Source of the DNA: Dyella flagellata
GTDB lineage: Bacteria; Pseudomonadota; Gammaproteobacteria; Xanthomonadales; Rhodanobacteraceae
NCBI RefSeq assembly: GCF_030160275.1
Contig: NZ_BSOA01000027.1
Coordinates: 1-64,000, forward strand
DNA: 64,000 bases
Reading direction: 5' to 3'
A program made the translations under genes and the position numbers. The notes beneath the pieces are model-generated. The model was not told where the DNA came from and searched no databases. It was given only the letters and a program-made list of their open reading frames with translations. Positions 6,857 to 15,231 of the stretch are shown here, piece after piece (the stretch's first letter is position 1; each line of letters starts with the position of its first letter).

Positions 6857-9600
6857 TTTGGCGGCACCAAGCGCAAGCGCGATGGCTCATGCCTCGGATT
6901 GGGCGACATCATCCGCTCGATCTCCTGCGGCGGCAGGCCGCGCGAGTAGTAATACCCCTGCCCCTCCGTGCACCCGGCATGCAGCAGGAATTCGTGCTGC
7001 GCGACGTTCTCGATGCCTTCGGCGATCGTGCACATCCCCAGGCTCTTGGCGATGGCGAGCATGGCTTCGACGATCGCCACGTCGTTGGCGCTGTCCGGCA
7101 GGTCGGTGACGAAGGAGCGGTCGATCTTCAGGTAATCGATGCCGGAAAGCTTCAGGTACGCCAGCGAGGAATAGCCCGTACCGAAATCGTCGATGGCAAT
7201 GCCGATGCCAAGCGCGTGCAGGGCATGCATGGTCTGCTCGGTGGCTTCGCCCAGGCGCAGGATCGCGCTTTCGGTGATTTCAAATAACAGCCGCTTGGGC
7301 GAGATGCCGCTGGCCTGCAGCGCCTGCTTTACGCTGTCCAGAAAACCCGGATGCCCAAACGTTGCGGCCGAAGCATTGAGCGCCACGCGGATTGGGGGCA
7401 ACTTGGCTTGGTCCCACAGGTGGATCTGGTTGCACACGGCGCGCATGGTCCAGGCATCGAGCCGCCGGATCAGGCCAAGGCTTTCGGCCAGCGGGATGAA
7501 TTCATCCGGCATCAGTTCGCCGCGCTCGGGATGGCGCCAGCGGATCAATGCTTCGGCCGCCACGATGCGGCCGGTGCGCAGCTCTACGCTGGGCTGGAAC
7601 ACCAGGTGGAATTCGTCGCGGATCAACGCCTGGCGCAGATCGGCGCCGAGCATCAGGCGCATGCGCGCATCGGCGTGCATCAGCGGCGTGTAGAAACGGA
7701 AGGTATTGCGCTCCTGCGTCTTGGCGGCGTACATCGCGGCATCGGCGTTGGCGATCAGCGTGACCGGATCGCTGCCATCCAGCGGATAACCGGCGATGCC
7801 GATGCTCGCGCTCATCACGATTTCGTAATCGCCGATCAGCATCGGCTCCGACAGGCTTTGCAGCAGGCGGCTGGCAAAGTGCGCGGCCTGTTCGCGCGTT
7901 CGCAGGCCGCCGAGCATGACCGTGAATTCGTCGCCGCCGATACGGCTGGCCACATCGTTCTCGCCCAATTCGCGGCGTATGCGCTGCGCCACTTTCACCA
8001 GCAAGCGATCGCCGATGGCATGGCTGTAACTGTCGTTGACCGCCTTGAAGGCGTCGAGGTCCACGAACAGCACGGCGGCCGCGCCGTTGACTCGCGCCGC
8101 CGCCTCGATCGCCTGGGCGCAATGGCGCTGGAATTCGCTGCGGTTGGCCAGGCCGGTCAGCGCGTCGTGCGCCACCATGTATTCAAGGCGCTGGCGATCG
8201 GCCTTGCTGCGCGTGATGTCGGTAATCACCGCCACATAGTGCTGCACACGGCCCTCGCCATTGCGGATGGCGCTGATGCTGAGCAATTCCGGATAGGACG
8301 AACCGTCCGACCGCCAGCTCTGCACCTCGCCCACCCAGTTGCCGCCTTCGGCCACCATGTCCCAGATGGATGCCGGCAGCGGTGAACCGTCGGGCATGCG
8401 GCGCAGCTCGTCGAAACGGTGATGCTGCAGGTAAGGCAGCGTGTAGCCAGTAATGCGCGTGTGTGCGGAGTTGACGGTGGTCACGCGCCGATCGGCATCG
8501 GCGATGATCACACCCTCGGCCACGCTGGCCAGCGCCTCGGCGGCGATGCGGCGCTCCTGCTCCATCGCGATGCGATCGGATACGTCGCGCATGATCGCCT
8601 GGCGCACCGGCTGGGCGCCCCAGGTGGTCAGGCTGCTATGGGTTTCGACGCTACGGATCAAGCCATTGATGGCGCGCAGCAGGCCGATGGTGGAGGAGCC
8701 GGCCGAACGCATGCTGCCTTCCACGAACAGCTCATGGAAATGCATGCCCGCCAGCTCGCGCGGCTCGCGCCCGGTCCACGCGCCGGCGGTGCGATTGGCC
8801 CCCAGGATGCGGCCATGCACTTCGTCCACCATCACGATGGCGTCGGCGGCGCTGTCGAACAGCTGCCGGTAGCGCTCCTCGGTACCGCGAATGCCGGCCA
8901 GGATACGCTGGGCCATGCGCATCCATAGCATGGACGCGAGCATGGCCATCACCAGCACGCTGATGAACAGCACCCGGCCAAGCCACGCCGCGCCCAAGGC
9001 GATCTGTAGCGAGAAATCGTCGCTGCGCGGCTGGATGAAGGCGTTCAGCGCATCGATCCGCGCGCGTTGCCGGTTGATCTCCTCGACCGAGGGGATGCCC
9101 TGCGCGTAGCTTTGCTGCAATTGCCCGGCAATGGCGTTCAATTCCTCCAGCGCGCCGTCGACCGAGCGCCAGTCTTTCAGCGCCGGCCCGACATAGGGCA
9201 GCGCCGCGAAGTGATCGATGATGAAGACCATGCCTGGAATCGCCGCGGGAATTACCCCGCCGCGCCGGAACGCCGCGTAGACCGCCTGCCGGTCGTAATG
9301 GCCCGCAGCAATGGCATCGCGTGCCCAGCGGTCGGTGCGTATGACTTCGTAGTTGCCGCGAAAACTTTGCAGGCGGACCGGGTCGCCGTTGCGGGCGTAG
9401 GCGGCCAGTTCGATCACCGCCTGCTTTTGCGCCTTCGACCACAGGCTTTCGCCGTTCAAGAAGCCGGCCAATGTCACCTGGACCTGGAGCGCACCCCAGG
9501 TCAGGCACAAAACCAAGCCAACGACCGCCGCCAAGCCCCACGCCAGAGGCATAAGACGCCGTGACAGCGGTCGTTGCTTAGCATTGTGGGTGGTACGCAT
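6853..9600 (-). CDS. Membrane GGDEF-EAL cyclic-di-GMP protein with PAS domains
   Basis: A 915-residue protein. Transmembrane helices near residues 15-36 and 205-225 flank a periplasmic sensor region of about 170 residues. One or two PAS domains follow (roughly 245-480, with IIADADRRVTTVN). The GGDEF domain carries an intact SRIGGDEFTVML and the EAL domain an intact AAEALIRWRHP with DDFGTGYSSLAYLK. Both synthesis and hydrolysis of c-di-GMP are therefore possible. It probably links an extracytoplasmic cue to motility or biofilm. It stands alone; its TAG stop lies in a REP element shared with the convergent msrA 3' region. Confidence 0.92.
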   Translation of the reverse strand: MRTTHNAKQRPLSRRLMPLAWGLAAVVGLVLCLTWGALQVQVTLAGFLNGESLWSKAQKQAVIELAAYARNGDPVRLQSFRGNYEVIRTDRWARDAIAAGHYDRQAVYAAFRRGGVIPAAIPGMVFIIDHFAALPYVGPALKDWRSVDGALEELNAIAGQLQQSYAQGIPSVEEINRQRARIDALNAFIQPRSDDFSLQIALGAAWLGRVLFISVLVMAMLASMLWMRMAQRILAGIRGTEERYRQLFDSAADAIVMVDEVHGRILGANRTAGAWTGREPRELAGMHFHELFVEGSMRSAGSSTIGLLRAINGLIRSVETHSSLTTWGAQPVRQAIMRDVSDRIAMEQERRIAAEALASVAEGVIIADADRRVTTVNSAHTRITGYTLPYLQHHRFDELRRMPDGSPLPASIWDMVAEGGNWVGEVQSWRSDGSSYPELLSISAIRNGEGRVQHYVAVITDITRSKADRQRLEYMVAHDALTGLANRSEFQRHCAQAIEAAARVNGAAAVLFVDLDAFKAVNDSYSHAIGDRLLVKVAQRIRRELGENDVASRIGGDEFTVMLGGLRTREQAAHFASRLLQSLSEPMLIGDYEIVMSASIGIAGYPLDGSDPVTLIANADAAMYAAKTQERNTFRFYTPLMHADARMRLMLGADLRQALIRDEFHLVFQPSVELRTGRIVAAEALIRWRHPERGELMPDEFIPLAESLGLIRRLDAWTMRAVCNQIHLWDQAKLPPIRVALNASAATFGHPGFLDSVKQALQASGISPKRLLFEITESAILRLGEATEQTMHALHALGIGIAIDDFGTGYSSLAYLKLSGIDYLKIDRSFVTDLPDSANDVAIVEAMLAIAKSLGMCTIAEGIENVAQHEFLLHAGCTEGQGYYYSRGLPPQEIERMMSPNPRHEPSRLRLVPPK

Positions 9601-9679
9601 CTTGCCCCTATCTTAGAGCCTGTCATCCACAGTCAAAAAACTGCCGACCTGATGTGTATCGCCCCATCGATGCCAGTAC

Positions 9680-10456
9680 TTAAGCGGCTGCCTCGCTGGC
9701 CGCCCACGGGTCACGACGCACGTCCAGACACCGATCCAGGGTGATCCTCATGCTTACGTAGCTACGTTTGACGCACTCCTGCAGATACGCGACCTCATCC
9801 CCGCGTGGAGCGTTGCCCATCAGGGTACAGACGATTTCCAGCGCCTCCCATGGATGAGTATCATCATACGCCGCGTGAAGCTGTAGCCAACGCAGTGTCC
9901 CCGCGCGGGTGGCCTTGGGGAAGCTTTCCGTATAGGCGGCACTGTCGTAGACCCATTGTGACCATTCCCCGGTCGCGCCTTCCACCGCATAGTTGGTGGC
10001 CAGCATGCCAGCCGCGAGCGGGGCGCTGCGACTGACCTCCTCGCACCAGTTGGACAGCGCGTCGGTACCATAGGGGGTGGTTCCGTCCAGCACCTCGTTT
10101 TGGGGCACCCCTGTTCCCTCGGCCCAATTGAGCCAGTATTCGGCGTGATTCTGCTCCACTCGGATGTTACGTACCAGCCAGCGTCGAGCCATGTTTTCGC
10201 CGTGGCTACGGCCATAGCGGGTTTTCAGCAGGTTTTGCGCCATATAGGCCGGAAAACGCTCGATCACGGGCCACACGCCTACCATGAAATCACGCGTGCC
10301 GGTGGCATCCAGTCGGTTCTCGCGCATCAGTGTCCACAGCTCGTGCTTGACGACAGTCAGCTTGGTCGCTTCGCAGGCGGTGACCAGGTCTTGCGCCCAA
10401 TGCGGGTAGCTGGATAGCTCGGTCAGCGAGCCGGTGCGTTCGAAATGTGCGTACAT
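9680..10456 (-). CDS. undA: UndA-type diiron fatty-acid decarboxylase/desaturase (1-undecene-forming family)
   Basis: A 258-residue protein starting at ATG 10456; an upstream in-frame extension is not protein-like. It belongs to the heme-oxygenase-like diiron fold. Candidate ligands fall at E101 and H104 (RNIRVEQNHAEYW), E159 (NYAVEGATGEW), H194, D198 and H201 (LHAAYDDTHPWEALEI). From memory, these are the positions reported for Pseudomonas UndA, and blocks such as MAQNL.KTR and ARRWL.RNIRVE also agree. UndA converts medium-chain fatty acids such as lauric acid into terminal alkenes, with O2. The product here is inferred from family only. It stands alone between a c-di-GMP gene and a secreted protein gene. 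Confidence 0.82.
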   Translation of the reverse strand: MYAHFERTGSLTELSSYPHWAQDLVTACEATKLTVVKHELWTLMRENRLDATGTRDFMVGVWPVIERFPAYMAQNLLKTRYGRSHGENMARRWLVRNIRVEQNHAEYWLNWAEGTGVPQNEVLDGTTPYGTDALSNWCEEVSRSAPLAAGMLATNYAVEGATGEWSQWVYDSAAYTESFPKATRAGTLRWLQLHAAYDDTHPWEALEIVCTLMGNAPRGDEVAYLQECVKRSYVSMRITLDRCLDVRRDPWAASEAAA

Positions 10457-10706
10457 GTGTGAGTCTCCACTTAGGTTACGGGTTCGTCTCGGCCGCGATA
10501 GGGCCGTACCGGGCACCGGGTCGGCGCCCAGCTCCAACATACTGGGCGCCTTCCTTAACCGTTGCGACTGTCCGTCTTCCTAGCGGAGCCACCCCCTTCC
10601 TGGGGGGGGTTAACTACCTGATCGAGGCCATTGTTCGAGCGTCATTTCAAACGCCGTTCTTCAAGCTGTGCAGGCATGCCATCTGGTCATGCCTGCACGC
10701 CTTTCA
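10457..10706. other. Non-coding gap upstream of undA
   Basis: 250 bases with no convincing gene. They contain the undA promoter region, a run of nine G (10601-10610 area) and, at the far end, a perfect 11-bp hairpin that belongs to the next gene. Confidence 0.5.
10668..10698 (-). terminator. Hairpin downstream of the secreted protein gene
   Basis: GTGCAGGCATG (10668-10678) pairs perfectly with CATGCCTGCAC (10688-10698) across a nine-base loop, just after the stop at 10707 on the minus strand. There is no U-run after it, so it is a 3' hairpin rather than a canonical intrinsic terminator. Confidence 0.5.
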
Positions 10707-12383
10707 TCAATGCCAGCCGGACTGATGGCTATCCGTGTCCGGCGTGAAGGACACCCCGCGCAGCACTTCCGCGAACTTGGCGGAACGCAAAGTCACGAAC
10801 CGTTCGTCGGCCGCGCCCGCCGCGGTGGTGTTCGACAGCTCATCACGAATGGCCACCAGCTTGTCCGGATCGGCACCGGTATCGCCGTTGCCGCTAATGG
10901 TGGAGGTGACTGCCCAGATGGTGACCTTGCCATCCTCGTCGACGCGCCCGGCGATCTGGCGCAGGCCATCGGTGGCCGGCGACCAGGGCAATCCGGTGGC
11001 GGCATTGGTGCCGGTGGGGTAGCCGCTAACCGTGTAAGGCTGCCCCAGATGCAAGCCTGCCTGGAGCGTATAGGCCAGCGTCCAGGATTGCGTAGCGGCG
11101 TTGAAAACCCACTTCTGCAAACCCGCCGTGGATTGTGCTGCCGCATGTGTATACAGATCCGCTCCGCCCGTGTAGCCGTCACCTTCATCCGCTACGTACA
11201 AGGTGTTCGCATCAGCAAACCACATGGCGAATGGATACGTCAGGGTCTTGGCCGTCTTGTTCGGCGTGGCGGGGAACCCGGCCAGCACGCACATGTTGGT
11301 CGGCAGGCCGCTGCTCTGAAGCACGGACGGCTTATACGAAAGAGCTGAAGCCGGCAGCGGCGCCCCTGCTACTGGAATACCCACGCCGTTGGGACATGCC
11401 CGGCCGGTAGTGTCGATGAAATAGACGGTGTTTACGCCATTGCCGCCACTGCCCTTGGTGACATACACCACGTGGTTGAACACGGTGATGCCACGGAAAT
11501 TGTCGTCCTTGCCGATCTTGTCGGCCTTCGCACCGAGCGCCGTGACCGAGAAACTGGCCAGCGGCGCTGGCGTCACCGGGTTCTGCAACAATTCGGGCAA
11601 CGGCGACGGCACGATGTACTGCGCACCGGCCCCCAGGATCACGCCGTCCGGCTGCGGGTTCGCACCATTGCCGGCATTGCCCACGGCGTAGAACACGTTC
11701 GCGCCATTGAGATTGTTATAGATCACCGCACGGCCGTTGTTGCCGCTATAGGCATTGGTCTGGGTAAAGCGGAAACGCCCGTGGCGATCCACCAGCGCTA
11801 CGGCACGATAGAACTGCTGCCCGTCGGGGTTGGTGCCGTCGATCGCGAGCGGGGTATTGGAGTTGGAAGCGTCGATGGCGTCAATCGGCGCAACATAACC
11901 CATGAAACCGAGGTAACGGCCGTCCAGCGAAAGATGCAGGCCAAGCTCGGATTTGGAACTGAAGCTGGTAACCAGCTGCCCTTCGGGCGACGACGGATGC
12001 CTATCGTTGGGCACTTCCAGTGTATCGATCAACCAGCCATTGGGCGTGATCTGGTCCAGGAAGATACGGGCGGTGATACCAAAACTGCCGTCATAGAGAT
12101 CATTGTTCCATACATAGGGATAAGTGCCATCGTAGGGAGCACCGCCGGCAGCGCCGCACGACCCGCTGGCAGCGGGGCAATGGGGCGGTAGCACCTCCCC
12201 CACTTTCACATTGCCGGCGTTGTTGTCGTACACGGCGCGGCTTACCACCAGGTTGCCTGGCCAGAAATGAAACTCGTGCCCGTGCCGTGCATGGTTGGCG
12301 TAGGCGGCCGCACCAGCCACCAGCGCGGCAATGGCGAGCGTGGCGGCGATGGGGGTACGACGAAAGCGAAAGGTTGTGGTCAT
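10707..12383 (-). CDS. Secreted protein of unknown function, propeller-like
   Basis: A 558-residue protein starting at ATG 12383, preceded by GGAG. The signal peptide is ATLAIAALVAGAAAYANHA. The mature part has regularly spaced segments reading as beta strands with Gly/Asp turns (VVYVTKGSGGNGVNTVYFID, FADANTLYVADEGDGYTGG), suggesting a beta-propeller-like extracellular protein. Paired cysteines (HCPAASGSC, GRACPNG, NMCVLAG) fit export and disulphides. No catalytic motif is recognised. A function is not assigned; a role in surface or matrix binding would be a guess. Confidence 0.7.
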   Translation of the reverse strand: MTTTFRFRRTPIAATLAIAALVAGAAAYANHARHGHEFHFWPGNLVVSRAVYDNNAGNVKVGEVLPPHCPAASGSCGAAGGAPYDGTYPYVWNNDLYDGSFGITARIFLDQITPNGWLIDTLEVPNDRHPSSPEGQLVTSFSSKSELGLHLSLDGRYLGFMGYVAPIDAIDASNSNTPLAIDGTNPDGQQFYRAVALVDRHGRFRFTQTNAYSGNNGRAVIYNNLNGANVFYAVGNAGNGANPQPDGVILGAGAQYIVPSPLPELLQNPVTPAPLASFSVTALGAKADKIGKDDNFRGITVFNHVVYVTKGSGGNGVNTVYFIDTTGRACPNGVGIPVAGAPLPASALSYKPSVLQSSGLPTNMCVLAGFPATPNKTAKTLTYPFAMWFADANTLYVADEGDGYTGGADLYTHAAAQSTAGLQKWVFNAATQSWTLAYTLQAGLHLGQPYTVSGYPTGTNAATGLPWSPATDGLRQIAGRVDEDGKVTIWAVTSTISGNGDTGADPDKLVAIRDELSNTTAAGAADERFVTLRSAKFAEVLRGVSFTPDTDSHQSGWH

Positions 12384-12526
12384 CGTGATCTCCGGCGTGT
12401 GGGAAGGAAACGGACTGCGCACAAGCCGGGGCACGGTAATCGGGGCAAATGAAGGATTGTTGACAGGGGTTTGCTGGGTAGTGCTACGTGATGAAAACGT
12501 GAAGTCGATGATTCATCCGCACACGC

Positions 12527-14329
12527 TTACGCCTTGCGCGTAAATCCGTCCGCACTCCACGCTTCGCTTCCCACACCGTGGTGCACGAAGAACAAACCTT
12601 GCGGATCGTACCTGCGCTTCACCGCTGCAAGCCGCGGGTAGTTCGTCCCCCAGAACGCCTGTTGCCAGTCGCGCTGGAAATAGTCGCTTTCCGAAACATA
12701 GGCTCCTGCATTCGGCGCGACTTTCAACAAGGCATCCATCGCACGGTCGATGGCGGCGGACTCCCTGCGGGCATTGGACAGATCCTGGTTCGCACCCGGC
12801 ATACCTGGATACACCGGGTCTCCGCTACCGGCGATGATTGCCAGCGCAAACGCGTCGACAACCTGCGGATTCGTAGCCGTATCACGCGCAGCAGCAATCG
12901 CCTCAGGCGGTGCACCGGCCAGTCCTTTGTTGAAATGGAACCCGACATCCCATTGGCGCGTGCACGCGAATATGGCGTCCACCAATTGCGATTGCCGGTC
13001 TTCATCAAGCAGCGAAGCCGGCAGCCATGCCGACTTGAAGCCATGGATGAACCAGCCCACCTGGCCCTGGTCTCCCGACCACAACACGTGGTTGCGTGGC
13101 GCACCGTCGCGATCGTCCGCAATCATCGCGCCCGGCACGTGCTGCCGGAAATACTCCGCATCCCACATGTGCCGCGCTGGCAGCGCCAACGCTTGCACCG
13201 GTTTTACCAAGCTGTAGTCCTTGCTTGCACGCACCCAATCCAGGAATGGCTGCCATATCGCCTGCGCCTGCTGCTGGTTCAAGCCTTGGAACACCATGGA
13301 GATGACCAAGGCATTGTTGCCGCGAAAGTGCATCTGTTCACCCCAGTGCGGGTTGAACAGATCGTGCTGATAGAAGCGGATGGCCTTGGCGATCAAGGCG
13401 CGATAGGCGTCGTCGGTCGCGGCCCTTATTTCCCCGAACACCGCGCCGGCAAATTCCGGCAAGGCGTGCGTGCGCAAGGTAAGGCGCGTCACCACGCCGA
13501 GACTGCCCCCGCCACCGCCCTTGATGCCCCAGAACAGGTCCGGGTTGGTGCATACATTGGCGATGCGCACTTCACCGTCGGCAGTGACGACCTCGGCTTC
13601 GATCAAGCCCGATGCCGCGGTGCCGAATGCCTTGGATAGGCTGCCGAAGCCACCGCTCTGGATCAGTCCAGCCACGCCGACCGTGGTGCAGCCGCCGCCT
13701 TGCACGTAGCGCCCGTTCTGGGTGGTCACGGCATCGTAGGCGTCGATCCAGATCGCGCCCGATTGCACGCTCACCGCCGGCTGCGGCGCCTGTGTGCCTT
13801 CGCAGCCCTGCCCTACGAAGGCGTCATGCACGGTGATGGCCGTCATGTGCCGCGTCCAGATCAGCAGCGAATCGGCAGCGTTGGAGGTGCCCTGGTAACT
13901 GTGCCCGCCACCTTTGACGACCAGGCGCAGACGATGCTTGCTGGCAAAGCGGACGGCAGCGGCCACGTCCTGCGCGCTTTGCGCAGCGACAGCGTAGGGG
14001 CTGGTTCGCGACAGCCAGGCATCGGCCCAGCCACTGGTCTGGGTGAGCGCTGGCTGATCGCCGAGGTAGAACGGGTTCTTGATGTGCTGCAAGGCTTCAT
14101 CGCAAGCGGTTTTGGAGGCCGTGAACGGCGACTCCAGCTTGAGCAGGCGGCCGCCAACGGCCTGCTTGAGCTCATCCCATTGGCTGGGCGTAGGCCAGCC
14201 GGCTTGGCCGGGATGCACCCGCGAGTAGAACCGGCTGCCCGTGCCCCAGGCCGAGCCGATCGCGCCGGTCATGACGGCCGGCAGGAAGGGTATTGCCAGG
14301 GCCGCCTTCAATAGCTCGCGTCTGTTCAT
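12527..14329 (-). CDS. Tat-exported FAD-linked oxidase (PCMH/berberine-bridge type)
   Basis: A 600-residue protein. The N-terminus NRRELLKAALAIPF is a twin-arginine-like signal. The FAD domain has KGGGHSYQGTS, whose His is the usual 8-alpha covalent FAD ligand, and YVQGGGCTTVGVAG, whose Cys fits the second (6-S) covalent link of bicovalent oxidases. The FAD core continues with GLIQSGGFGS and GGGGGSLGVVTRL. The C-terminus NYPRLAAVKRRYDPQGLFF is the BBE domain. It oxidises an alcohol, sugar or similar substrate in the periplasm with O2 as acceptor; the substrate is unknown. Monocistronic; a small hairpin at 14376-14395 (GCGTGAT/ATCACGC) lies upstream. Confidence 0.85.
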   Translation of the reverse strand: MNRRELLKAALAIPFLPAVMTGAIGSAWGTGSRFYSRVHPGQAGWPTPSQWDELKQAVGGRLLKLESPFTASKTACDEALQHIKNPFYLGDQPALTQTSGWADAWLSRTSPYAVAAQSAQDVAAAVRFASKHRLRLVVKGGGHSYQGTSNAADSLLIWTRHMTAITVHDAFVGQGCEGTQAPQPAVSVQSGAIWIDAYDAVTTQNGRYVQGGGCTTVGVAGLIQSGGFGSLSKAFGTAASGLIEAEVVTADGEVRIANVCTNPDLFWGIKGGGGGSLGVVTRLTLRTHALPEFAGAVFGEIRAATDDAYRALIAKAIRFYQHDLFNPHWGEQMHFRGNNALVISMVFQGLNQQQAQAIWQPFLDWVRASKDYSLVKPVQALALPARHMWDAEYFRQHVPGAMIADDRDGAPRNHVLWSGDQGQVGWFIHGFKSAWLPASLLDEDRQSQLVDAIFACTRQWDVGFHFNKGLAGAPPEAIAAARDTATNPQVVDAFALAIIAGSGDPVYPGMPGANQDLSNARRESAAIDRAMDALLKVAPNAGAYVSESDYFQRDWQQAFWGTNYPRLAAVKRRYDPQGLFFVHHGVGSEAWSADGFTRKA

Positions 14330-14457
14330 GTGTCCCGCTCCCGTGGATGGAATGGCGTAACTCTCACAGCGCTTGGCGTGATTACACCATCACGCAGGGA
14401 TCAACGGCGATACGCAAGGGACGAACGGCAAGCTGTTGGGGACAAACCGGCGAACGC

Positions 14458-15060
14458 TCACTCGGACAGCTCGATGTCCAGGCTGTTGAGCAGGGAAGCG
14501 GCTTCCGGCAAGCTGAACTTCGCGCGCTTGATGTCGTTGTGGAAGATGTCGATGCTGTAGTTCACCGCATCGGTGAAATTGGCGCCGGCCAGTTTGGTGC
14601 GATGAAACGTACTGCCGAGCAGATCGCTCTGCGTGAAGTCCATCTCCCGGCCATCGGCTTCGGTGAAATTCGCTTCATGAATGCGGCATTCGACCATCTT
14701 CACGCCGGCCAGATACAAGCCGTAGAAAGAGCAGTCATTGAGCGCGCAGCGCTCGAACGACAGCGCGCCCTCCATCTTTACCGAGGGCCAGCTCGCACTG
14801 GTCCAGTTGATGCCGAGCATTTTGCAGTCCACGAAGCGCACATCCATGAAGCTGCTTTCCGGTACCCGCAGCAGGCTCAGGTTGCAGTCGATGAACTGGC
14901 ATTCGCGAAATTTGCAGCGCAGGAACCGCGCTTCGGTGAAATGGCATTGCCGAAACACGCAATCCTCGAACCGGATCGATTCGTATTCCTGGCCGGACAA
15001 ATGCTCGTTCGCGAAGGAGGCTCCGCAAATGTCGCTGCTTGTAAACACTTTGGAAGACAT
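14458..15060 (-). CDS. Pentapeptide-repeat protein (Qnr/McbG-like fold)
   Basis: A 200-residue protein from ATG 15060. Successive pentapeptide units A(D/N)LXX-like are seen throughout: FEDCVFRQCHFTEARFL, FRECQFIDCNLSLLRV, FVDCKMLG, FERCALNDCSFYGL and FTQSDLLGSTFHRTKLAG. This predicts a right-handed quadrilateral beta-helix of about 170 residues. Some such proteins (Qnr, McbG) mimic DNA and protect gyrase; others have unknown roles. Its length and cysteine-rich units resemble the Qnr group, but resistance is not shown. It stands alone on the minus strand. Confidence 0.85.
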   Translation of the reverse strand: MSSKVFTSSDICGASFANEHLSGQEYESIRFEDCVFRQCHFTEARFLRCKFRECQFIDCNLSLLRVPESSFMDVRFVDCKMLGINWTSASWPSVKMEGALSFERCALNDCSFYGLYLAGVKMVECRIHEANFTEADGREMDFTQSDLLGSTFHRTKLAGANFTDAVNYSIDIFHNDIKRAKFSLPEAASLLNSLDIELSE

Positions 15061-15212
15061 GGGTAACTGCCTGCTGTTATGACCCTTCGAGAAAATATAC
15101 GCCTCCCAGGCGAGGCATCGGGCAAGTTCAGGATGCTGGCGCGGGCTAGCGGAGCGCCATAGTGGCGCCCCGCGCAAATATTTACCTGCGCACGCTGGTC
15201 GTATTCTCTTCC

Positions 15213-15231
15213 AGCCCCTCAGGGAGGGGCT
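15213..15231 (-). terminator. GC-rich hairpin after the choloylglycine-hydrolase-family gene
   Basis: AGCCCCT (15213-15219) pairs with AGGGGCT (15225-15231), directly abutting the stop at 15232. It is short and lacks a strong U-run. Confidence 0.45.

Noticed and set aside
10601-10612. Run of G residues as a phase-variation tract
   Set aside because: It lies in the non-coding undA upstream region, with no gene frame affected. A promoter effect cannot be excluded, but nothing supports it.
14458-15060. Quinolone-resistance Qnr
   Set aside because: Pentapeptide fold only; Qnr identity cannot be shown by eye.
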